NCBI GenBank assembly: GCA_030180135.1
Contig: CM058235.1
Span: 19,616,720-19,680,719 of the forward strand
Source of the DNA: Orychophragmus violaceus
Lineage: Eukaryota > Streptophyta > Magnoliopsida > Brassicales > Brassicaceae
Direction of reading: 5' to 3'
DNA length: 64,000 nucleotides
The position numbers and the translations under genes are program-made. Below, one piece after another: positions 55,970-64,000 of this stretch; the stretch's first letter is position 1, and every line of letters starts with the position of its first letter. The notes under the pieces were generated by a model. The model had not been told where the DNA came from and searched no databases. It worked only from the letters and a program-made list of their open reading frames with translations.

Positions 55970-56713
55970 TTGTTTTCATTAAGTGAAGACTTGTTTTAGT
56001 TTTATATTCATCGAGTGAAAACTCGGCCTAGGTTCATTGAGTGAAGCTCGGGTTTATATTCATCGAGTGAAAACTCGACTTAGGTTCATTGAGAGAAGCT
56101 CGGTTTTATATTCATCGAGTGAAAACTTGGCTTAGATTCATAGAGCGAAGCTCGGGTCTTTTATATTCATCAAGTGAAAACTCGGCTTAGATTCATCGAG
56201 CAGAGCTCGGGTTTATATTCATCGAGTGAAAACTCGGCTTAGGAGGTGTTATTCAATCATATATTTAAACTCAATTCTAATTAGTTTTAAAATCTTCAAG
56301 ATTTGCAAATTTTATATTAGTTTTAAGAATTCATGTGTTTAGATTCTAAAATCTCTACAATATAGCTTAGATTTTGTTTTTATTCATTTACTCATGAAAA
56401 TCCATTGGAATTCATTTCAAATGACTCTATATACAAAGATTTTAAAAATCATTTAGTTTTGAATAACAGTGGAATTCAAAAGAGTATTTGAAATCTAAAT
56501 TGAATAACACCAAATTTTAATTCTTTTAGATATGATTTACAAATAAGAGATCTAATAACACTAGATTTTAAAGCATGATTTAGAATCGCTAATTGAATAA
56601 CAATGGATTACAAAACCTATAGAATTGACTTTAAATCACATATTGAATAACACCACCTTAGATTCATCGAGCGGAGCTCGGGTTTATATTCATCGAGTGA
56701 AAACTCGGAGTTT
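55970..56713 (+). repeat. Tandem repeat of about 49 bp with GAAA-loop hairpins
   Basis: About seven units of TTCATCGAGTGAAAACTCGG alternating with TTCATCGAGCGGAGCTCGGG-type sequence, at 55970-56241 and resuming at 56658-56713 after a MITE. Each unit holds CGAGT-GAAA-ACTCG, a 5-bp stem with a GNRA tetraloop, and a second short palindrome CGAGC..GCTCG. It lies 3' of the antisense ORF on the same strand. Confidence 0.8.
56242..56657. mobile_element. Tourist-like MITE (PIF/Harbinger type)
   Basis: 416 bp, AT-rich, non-coding. Terminal inverted repeats GGAGGTGTTATTCAAT and ATTGAATAACACCACC (one mismatch), flanked by TTA on both sides (56239-56241 and 56658-56660). Removing it and one TTA restores the repeat unit CGGCTTAGATTCATC. 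A 3-bp TTA duplication is the mark of the PIF/Harbinger superfamily. Confidence 0.9.
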
Positions 56714-57200
56714 TTCCTAACTCGGGATCGGCTATGCGAGACAAGTCAGCTTACTTAGTCCGTTTGAGTTGGGTTACGGGTGCGATTCTTGGCTTTTCCT
56801 TGTTCCAATTTGACTTTAAGATCGTAGTCTTTGTCGTTTGGGGAAGGCGATAGTTCTTGCACGTTACGTTGAATATAAGATTTTGTTTTGACCAAAGTCT
56901 TTTTTATTGATTTACAACTGCACTCTGGGTAGAGTTGCCTACGTACCTCGAATATGAGGATCAAGTCGTTCGTAGTTCATACTACATAGGGTAATATCCT
57001 TTAAAAAAAAACGCGGCGCAGTTTGGCTGCTTGAGTCTAAACTTGACCTTGTCGAGGCATGTCTCCATCAGATGCCCTTTCTCCGTTAGGTGGCCATGGT
57101 ATGATTCTTCTCTTTTCTTTTGGTTTGTAGGGGTGGCGAAGCTTTCTTTCGCTTATGAGGCATAACCTCGACGTGTTCTGATCGCCCCTTAGCGTGTGTA
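56714..57200 (-). other. Spacer of element E with pol deletion
   Basis: Contains a minus-strand scrap (56964-56755, RQLYPECSCKSIKKTLV, including GGCAACTCTACCC-type sequence) usually found after integrase in this family. Nothing of reverse transcriptase, RNase H or integrase remains. Confidence 0.5.
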
Positions 57201-57201
57201 T

Positions 57202-57560
57202 TCAGTTCGGAGTTGGGAACTTAACGCACTGGTGGTATATCGAGACGACTGCTTTTACGGCATGTAGCCAGGGTGTACCTAAGATGGCGGTGTAGATGGA
57301 TGGTTTATCAACTATGACGAACTTCATCATTGTTGCTATTCCGCCGACGTAGATAGGGAGTTTGACCGTTTCTATAGTCATAGTTTGGTCACCATCAAAC
57401 CATGTTAGTGGTTGCACCCTTAGTTTGACAGGTTTTTGAACTCTGCTTTTTCTAAAGCTTCCTTGAAGATTACGTCAACCGAGCTTCTTGTGTCGATGAG
57501 TACGCGGTAGATCTCGCAATCTCCAATCAAGATTTTGACTACCAGGGGATCGTTATGCGG
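57202..57560 (-). pseudogene. Protease remnant of element E
   Basis: The minus strand reads YRVLIDTRSSVDVIF (about 57512-57468), then a stop, then WFDGDQTMTIETVKLPIYV, ILGTPWLHAVKAVVSIYHQC. This is the retropepsin region of Tat-type gypsy elements, but the catalytic D-T/S-G is D-T-R here (AGA for a Gly codon). An in-frame stop follows about 25 codons later. Confidence 0.75.
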
Positions 57561-57708
57561 CGTGTCTACCCCGATTGCGTCAGCCTCAGTGAATGATAGC
57601 AGTATGCCTCTTTGATTGGGAGCGGGTTACGCTTTGTTGTTGTGTCCTTTCGACCGTATTCTTTTATAGATCTCACTGAGTCCGAGCAAAGCTGAAGTCC
57701 GCCCATTA

Positions 57709-59111
57709 TCATATTGATTCTTGTACGAGGTTGTGGGGCAGCTCGCCCTTCATCATCTTGGTTCTGAGGGCGCCTGTTGGGCTCTGTTTCCAGAGCTCGC
57801 TCCTCAGATTCTTCCCTGGGAATCTCCTCTTGATTCTCTTGTCTGTTATTGCCGCCCTTAGGTCGTCGATCACCTCGCTCGGGCTATCCTCCCTTTCTGA
57901 CATTGATCGAGCAAGTAATCGGCTAAGTTCCGGCATTCCGCTGTATTATGAGAGTGTTTCTTGTGATATTCGCAGTATGGTCGGTCGTCATTAGCTTCTT
58001 CCGAGCGTGGTTGATTCCAAACGGGCTTATTCCATCCTTGAGAGGCGTTTGCAATGGCGAAGGTTTTGCTGCCGATGTCCTGGGAGTCGGTTTTTTATTT
58101 CTCTTTCGCCGTAGGGGCTTTTTTAGCTGGCCCTACCTGCTTCTTAGAGAATATCGCATCCTCCTCTTCCAGTTCAATGAATGCTACCGCTCTGTGCAAC
58201 GCGTCCTCCAGGGACGTGGGCTTGTTGAGTTTTAGGTCCGTTCTGATATCTGAACGATGAAGGAGTCCTTTTCGAAGTGCTCCTATGGCTGCGCTGCCTT
58301 CCATGTTTATTTTGGACACGACTTCCTTAAATTGATCGATAAAGTCTTTCAGGGACTCGTCTTGTCTCTGCTCAAGGTCCCAAAGGTCGGCATCTGATGA
58401 TTTTGGCGTTATGAAAAGCGAGTAATGCTTCAAAAATAGCTCCGAGAGCTCCTGGAAGCTGTCTATCGATCCTGTTTTGAGTCGCGAGAACCAAGTGAGA
58501 GCTATTCTTCTGAGGTTTTCTACAAAGTGTTGACAATATCCCGGATCTATTTCCTCGTCGGTGAATCGGTTACGGCTAATTGCTATCATGAAGGCGGTCA
58601 TGAACTGATTGGGCTCGATTTTTCCTTCATAGAGAGGAATTTGACTTTCTCGATGCGTGGGATCCTTGCGTTCATGATCCGGGTTGTGAAGGGTGTTTGT
58701 TGTGCCTGTTCCAGGACACGTCCGAGTTCTGGGGCCGAGCTGGCCGAACGGTGAACTTTAGAGCTTAGTTCCTGGATTTGGCTTAGTATTGCCGCGAGCT
58801 GGTCACTGGGCACCGGTGCTGATCATGGTTGAGGAACCGGTGGAGTTCGTGGTGTTCATGTGCACCGATCGTGGCGGTGGTTCTATGTCACCTGTTGCGT
58901 TTGCTGGCCTCTCCGTGGGCGCGACCGGGGCGTTTGGACCTTCAGGTGGTGGTGCGTCGCTTCGCGGTGCTGGATTCAGTGCGTTGCGTGCTCCATCGCC
59001 TTGTTGGGTTAGATCAGGTTGGTTGCCTTCTCCTCCGATAGTTGTGTTGGTGACGTCGCATGCGTCGTTCGTCCCCTCTGTTCCTTGAGATGAAAATGGT
59101 GATTCGTTCAT
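57709..59111 (-). pseudogene. Gag of gypsy element E
   Basis: Starts MNESPFSSQGTEGTN at 59111. An N-terminal disordered part (to 58803) is followed, after a frameshift near 58805, by QLAAILSQIQELSSKV. After another near 58600 comes the retrotransposon gag domain (58601-58095: CQHFVENLRRIALTWFSRLK, LFLKHYSLF, LHRAVAFIELEEE). A Cys/His motif YCEYHKKHSHNTAEC lies near 57975-57930, then the region to 57709. Order matches Tat-type Gag. At least three frameshifts, so not functional. Confidence 0.82.
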
Positions 59112-59150
59112 TGCTAGCCTCTTCTTTGGTTAAGCAAAATATCCAATGTT

Positions 59151-59167
59151 CCTACAGACGGCGCCAA
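59151..59167 (-). promoter_or_regulatory. Primer-binding site of element E
   Basis: The sense strand reads TTGGCGCCGTCTGTAGG directly after the LTR end. The TGGCGCC core is the usual gypsy/Tat site. Confidence 0.8.
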
Positions 59168-59168
59168 T

Positions 59169-59683
59169 AGTTGATTCAGAAAATCAAACAATATTCAATT
59201 TAGTAAATCGAATAGAAATTAGGGACTTGGATATGAGATTAAACAAGAATTAAAAAGCAAGAACATGTTAGACCAGAAAATCTAGTCTTATTAGAAAATC
59301 GATCGGAATCGCTAGCTTTAGGGCTTTTGGATACAAAAATATGTATTGTGAACTTAGTCTTTTCCCGCACAGTGGAAGGATATTTATATCAGAGGACCTA
59401 AGGTTTTTTCCTAGATTATCTCTGATATTATTTACATAATTATTAGAAGAATATTTCCAAAAGATATTCTTCGTTATCTCTTTCAAGATAATTAACATTT
59501 ATCTTCTTTCTTTTTGCAGGTCGACGAGCGCCCCGCCGAGCTTCGTCAACCGTTGCCGTGCTTGTTCGATTTTGACAAGCTTTGCCCTACTAGGCCTCTA
59601 TTCCTTTCAGACCGAATCTCTACTGGATCTCTCTGTTATTGGACTGGGCCTTAGAGAGGTGCTAATCCAACCTCTAAAAAACA
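59169..59683 (-). repeat. 5' LTR of element E
   Basis: 515 bp; sense start TGTTTTTTAGAGG, end GAATCAACT (terminal CA mutated). A TATA box lies in CTGATATAAATATCC (about 59371-59387). Similar throughout to the LTR of F (9336-9870). Confidence 0.85.
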
Positions 59684-59717
59684 TTTGACTACGAAACATT
59701 TTATGTTTATTCTTAAC

Positions 59718-59748
<31 letters not shown>

Positions 59749-60108
59749 AGTTCAAAAGTTCCGCCCCGTATATATCCCGTTTAATCCCCGATTTTTCATC
59801 AATTCACTATGCTAATGCCAAGCCAGTTTCCGAACAAGAGTTACTTTATAATAATAAGCCATTTTAATGGCTTACTTTATAATAATAAGCCATTAAAAAA
59901 AAACGCCATTTTAAAATGAAAAACATATAAAAGATCTTTGGAAGATTTTGTTTAGATTTATGGGCACGACGAGAGGAGAGACTACAAAACTTAAACAACA
60001 ACATGCTGAAATAAGGACACAGGCGCAATAACAAAAGCAATTCGGCCAAATCGATTTTCTCCGTTTTCCGGACAAGAAGTTGAAATCGACATCGGCCCAT
60101 TGAAACGA
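59684..60108. other. SMU2 upstream region
   Basis: Holds a (TA)n run (59721-59746) and an imperfect tandem/inverted repeat of TAATAAGCCATTTTAATGGC type (59838-59900), in which AATGGCTTA...TAAGCCATT can fold. The SMU2 5' UTR probably begins within the last 150 bp. No other gene seen. Confidence 0.5.
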
Positions 60109-63100
60109 ATGACTTCCTCGAAATCTCATTACAAGGAGAAGATCGCTGCTCGTCGGAAGTCCGTAATCTTCGCCTTCCCGTCCTTTTCCATCAATCTAGG
60201 GTTCTATCATCGGAATGTTTACTTACATTCATTAAATTGTTTTTCAAAAGGGAGGAGAAATCAGAAGAATCCGATACTCAAAAGTACAGAGACCGTGCAA
60301 AGGAAAGAAGGGAGAATCAAAATCCTGACTATGATCCGTCCGAGCTCGGTTCTTTCCACTCCGTTGCTCCTCCTGGAGCTGTCGACATCCGGTGAACAGT
60401 CGGGTTTCCGATTTCTCTATTACATTCTTTTCATTTTGTTATTCTTCTCTAACTATCTCTTTCTTCTTCTTCTTTTTGGGTAGTGCTGCTGATGCCCTTA
60501 AGCTATCTATTGAGAACAGCAAGTATCTTGGAGGTTTGTGTTAGGTTCTGGAATTGTTAAAATCGTTTTGTGATCGGTCCTTATTGTTTTCTTCTTGAGG
60601 TGCAAATATTGAGTGAAATTATTTGCTAGGCGATGTTGAACATACCCATTTGGTTAAGGGGCTGGATTATGCTCTACTAAACAAAGTAAGAAGCGAAATT
60701 GATAAGAAACCTGATGCTGAAGAAGATGGTGGGAAGACTAGGTAGGTTTTGATGCATTTCTTTGATTGACTCTTTTTGGACTGTTTGATTTATGTGCAAC
60801 TTTTCCTATTCATTTACAGTGCGCCTAAGGAAGATCAACGAGTTACTTTCCGTACTACAGCTGCAAAGGTATGTAATTTGTGTCAGTATTAGGGACAAGT
60901 TTTGTGATGTAGATAAGGCTTGATGTTTCTTTCTCATGTCTTTGATCTGTTTCAGTCAGTTTACCAGTGGATTGTCAAGCCCCAAACTATTATCAAGTCT
61001 AACGAGATGTTCCTTCCTGGTAGAATGACATTTGTCTATGACATGGTAATGTTTTGTACCTCTTTTTGAAGGCAGAGTCAAATTCCATTTATTTACATGT
61101 TCTCATATTGTTGTTTGTCTTAGGAAGTGTTCATACATGTGTATTCTGCTTGCTCAATTCTTCTTTGTGTTTTAGGAAGTTAAATTGTCTTTTAGTCACT
61201 ACATCATACGTGTGTCTCGGGAAAATCTTAAGAATGTAGCTTGAGCTACTTAGATGAAATCTATAGTAAGAAATCATATAAGTAGAAATGATAGTTTTTA
61301 TTTTTTAGTTTGCCTTTCATGTCTGGTTTTCTTTAAGAAGCGTCTTCTTTGTTTTGTTTGCGAAAGAGACAGTTGAATATGCCATTGGTATTCGGTAGTG
61401 TTATGAAACAAGTTTCCTTTTGAGATATTTCAGTTGATTCAAAAGTTTCCCTAGGCGAAGACTTACAGTTAAACCAGCTAATCTTACAGTATGATTTTAG
61501 TATGCCCTTTAAAAGCTTCCCTGGTGATTTGAAACACCAACTATCCGAGTCTTCTAACTTTGTAATTATATTTGCTGCTTTTAGGAGGGTGGCTATACCC
61601 ATGACATACCGACCACGTTATATAGGAGTAAAGCTGACTGCCCATTACCAGAGGTATGTATATTTGAAACTCCTTGTTGCAATGATCTTGTTAATCCTGG
61701 ACCTGGAGGTATCTTAGGTCTGTGTACACTGTACAGTAATTGTTACATATGAGATGATTGTTGTGATTCAAATGAATAAGCCTACTGGTCTCGGCAGCCT
61801 CTTCTATAGCAATGTTGATGTAACTAATACAGCTTAAGTTAATTATGTATCATGGGTTTTGTTATTAACATCTTCAGAATATATTCATCTTTCTTTTTGC
61901 TAATTATGAACCAAAATTAATACTGGTTAAAAATTAAATCAAGACCACATTTTAAAATTATCTGCAAAATCGCTGCGGCAGTTGTTTCGAGAATTGTATT
62001 ATTAAGAAGCACTAATGCTCTGTATTCTCTTTACGACAGGAACTTGTGACAGTCAATGTTGATGGTTCTGTGCTTGATCGAATTGCTAAAATCATGACAT
62101 ACCTTCGCCTTGGATCATCGGGGAAAGTTCTCAAGAAAAAAAAGAAAGAAAAAGATGGTAAAGGTAATCCTCAATTTAAGATCATACGTTGGTGCATTTC
62201 CTAGCTGCACTTGCATTGTAACAATTAGTTTTTGTATTCTAAGTCCTGCTTCACTTGCAAACTTGTTAAATAAGTACCCTGAAATTGTTTATGGTTTTTC
62301 CCAAATTTGTTAATTGTCTGGTTTAACAAGTGGGAGTCAAGGGTGAAAAGAGTATCCCTAGTCGTCAACTAAATTCTATTACCTAATGATATGTCCCTAG
62401 TCAAGTGGCTTCTTTGTTATCAGATTTGAAGAATCTCAGTTGTATTGTAAATACTTTCTTATGATCACTTGATATATATAGGCATGATCACTTGTTAAAA
62501 CTGTGTATTATGCTATTGGAGTAGATCTTGTTTCACATAGCATAATACGAAGTTAAGACATTGCTGGTTTCTGATTTTAAGCAATATCATGTGTGATTTT
62601 TTTTTGTTCTATCTTATCGTTCATGCAATTTGTTTCTTCTTTGTCCCCCATCAATGACATCATTGTAACTTCTCAAATGCAGGAAAGACGTCAACTATTA
62701 CTCATGGATATGATGAAGACAATAATCAAACTAAGATTGGGAATGGATCTATTAAGAACACTAGTGAAATGGAAGTTCTGCCTCCTCGGCCGCCATTACC
62801 CCCTGGGATCAACCATATGGATTTCAGAAAACAAGAAGTACCCCCTGTTGCCAGGACAGACGATGATGACATATTTGTTGGTGATGGGGTCGACTACACT
62901 GTTCCTGGTAAAGATGTGACGCTGAGTCCTATTTCTGAGGACATGGAAGAATCACCCAGGGATAAGGAGAAAGTCCCTTATTTTGCTGAGCCTGCTTATG
63001 GTCCAGTGCAGCCTTCTGCTGGTCAAGAATGGCAAGACTTGGTCAGTTCGCTCTATCTGATCCTTGGTTAAAATTTATTCACGATACTAGATTGTCCACA

Positions 63101-63943
63101 GCGAATTTTACGTCTTGGTATGTAGCTATTAGATGTAATTTATTCCCATGTTTAGATATTTGTTTTATTTTTGTGTATTTTTCAGAGTGGATATGGTGAA
63201 ATGCATCCTCAAGGACTGGCTGCTGAGTATCCGGGAGAGTGGCAGGGTTACCAATATGCAGAGCAAACTGGGTATCCTGAGCAGTATCTACAGCCTGGAA
63301 TAGAGGGTTACGATACCCAACTAGAAACGGGTATTTTACAAGATCCACAACTCATGTCTCAGGAAGAGAAAGATAGGGGTTTGGGATCAGTTTTCAAGCG
63401 TGATGACCAAAGGCTTCAACAGTTGAGGGAGAGTGACGCACGGGAGAAAGATCCAACTTTTGTGTCGGAGAGTTATTCAGAGTGTTACCCTGGTTACCAA
63501 GAGTACAACCATGAGGTTGTCGGTAGCGACGAAGAAGCTGATTTGTCTAAAATGGACATGGGGGGAAAGGTATTTACTCCCTGGTTCTATCACATCTCCT
63601 TTTGTCGTCTATTGTGATTGTGAAAGAGAAAAATTACAGTTGCTGGGTGTTGATGAACATGAAACAGGCAAAGGGTGGTTTACATCGTTGGGATTTTGAG
63701 ACGGAAGAGGAATGGGAAAAATATAATGAGCAGAAGGAAGCCATGCCAAAAGCAGCTTTCCAGTTCGGGGTAAAGATGCAAGACGGTAGAAAGACGAGGA
63801 AGCAGAACCGTGACCAGAAGCTCAACAACGAGCTTAACAAGATCAATAAGATACTTACGAGAAAGAAGATGGAGAAGGACGGTGGGGATGTTGCTTCTTT
63901 GGATGGCGGCGATGCACAGACTCCCAAGAGATCCAAGCATTGA
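60109..63943 (+). CDS. SMU2: SMU2 / RED-family spliceosomal protein
   Basis: Eleven coding exons deduced from GT-AG borders and unbroken frame: 60109-60158, 60251-60391, 60484-60533, 60630-60741, 60820-60868, 60956-61045, 61585-61653, 62040-62163, 62683-63041, 63186-63569, 63668-63943; total 1,704 nt, 567 residues. The start is ATG 60109 (MTSSKSHYKEKIAARRK). RED N-terminal region: YRDRAKERRENQNPDYD, VDIRAADALK, LVKGLDYALLNKVR, MTFVYDMEGG, SVLDRIAKIMTYLRLGS; then a Lys run, a Pro-rich linker (PPRPPLPPG) and DDDIFVGDGVDYTVPGKD. RED C-terminal region: EKDRGLGSVFKRDDQRLQQL, AKGGLHRWDFETEEEWEKY, NNELNKINKIL. Arabidopsis SMU2 (At2g26460 as I recall) works with SMU1 in splicing of a subset of pre-mRNAs in the nucleus; the animal homologue is RED/IK. 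No damage; introns 6 and 8 are about 0.5 kb. Confidence 0.96.
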
Positions 63944-64000
63944 TTTTTTTCCAACTCTGTAGTTTAATCAGTCTCATAATCTATTTTGTATCTCTAACTC
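63944..64000 (+). other. SMU2 3' UTR start
   Basis: 57 bp after the stop codon to the window edge. No poly-A signal is seen before the edge. Confidence 0.5.

Larger units (their letters stand above)
52545..59683 (-). mobile_element. Ty3/gypsy Tat-type element E, internally deleted, with antisense ORF
   Basis: Minus-strand element: 5' LTR 59169-59683, primer-binding site, gag and a protease piece down to about 57200; then a deletion of reverse transcriptase, RNase H and integrase; a spacer with tandem repeats; a long frame on the opposite strand (52994-55624); a polypurine tract; and only the first 47 bp of the 3' LTR. Same family as F at 9336. Extra antisense frames between pol and the 3' LTR are known from some Tat-lineage elements. 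Confidence 0.87.

Overview
This is nuclear DNA from a flowering plant, most likely a member of the mustard family (Brassicaceae). Three host genes are recognisable: petM (14.7-15.1 kb, minus), a JINGUBANG-type WD40 gene (45.4-46.8 kb, minus) and SMU2/RED (60.1-63.9 kb, plus, 11 exons). From memory of the Arabidopsis thaliana map these correspond to At2g26500, At2g26490 and At2g26460, so the window reads as that chromosome 2 segment in reverse order. I see no trace of the genes I expect between JGB and SMU2 (UGT76D1 and a small neighbour). A fourth host gene, a receptor-like protein (4.0-6.0 kb, minus), has been cut by a retrotransposon.

Almost everything else is transposable-element DNA. From left to right: a Ty1/copia element with one uninterrupted pol frame running in from outside the window, whose 3' LTR sits inside the receptor-like protein gene (1-4022); two degenerate motif-rich dispersed repeats (6.5-7.7 kb); a truncated Ty3/gypsy element of the Tat type (9.3-11.2 kb); a solo LTR with perfect target duplications, inside another LTR-like sequence (11.2-13.0 kb); a LINE tail (13.1-14.2 kb); then petM. 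Between petM and JGB lie about 29 kb of nested LTR elements. Element B (18215-28097) sits in the 3' LTR of element A (16385-43054), copia element D (32382-39403) sits in A's interior, and A itself sits in a gypsy-like element C. Between JGB and SMU2 are AT-rich DNA, a PIF/Harbinger transposase remnant, a second copy of the CGGTT-rich repeat, a copia gag fragment and a 7 kb Tat-type gypsy element E (52545-59683). E has lost reverse transcriptase and integrase but keeps a large antisense reading frame with its own promoter-like sequence.

The least ordinary material is the A/B family. These elements have about 3.5-kb LTRs and a short interior of about 2.5-2.8 kb with no polymerase. In B the interior carries one broken frame for a protein with four canonical CCHC zinc knuckles plus one variant. 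A and B have diverged, yet both keep a long hairpin downstream of that frame, with several compensatory base-pair changes and a similar 15-nt loop, and a strong splice-donor sequence near the end of the frame. Their LTRs also share short stem-loops. This looks like a non-autonomous retrotransposon family (LARD-like) with retained RNA structure, and is the best candidate for something undescribed. All comparisons were made by eye; no alignment, folding or database search was run.
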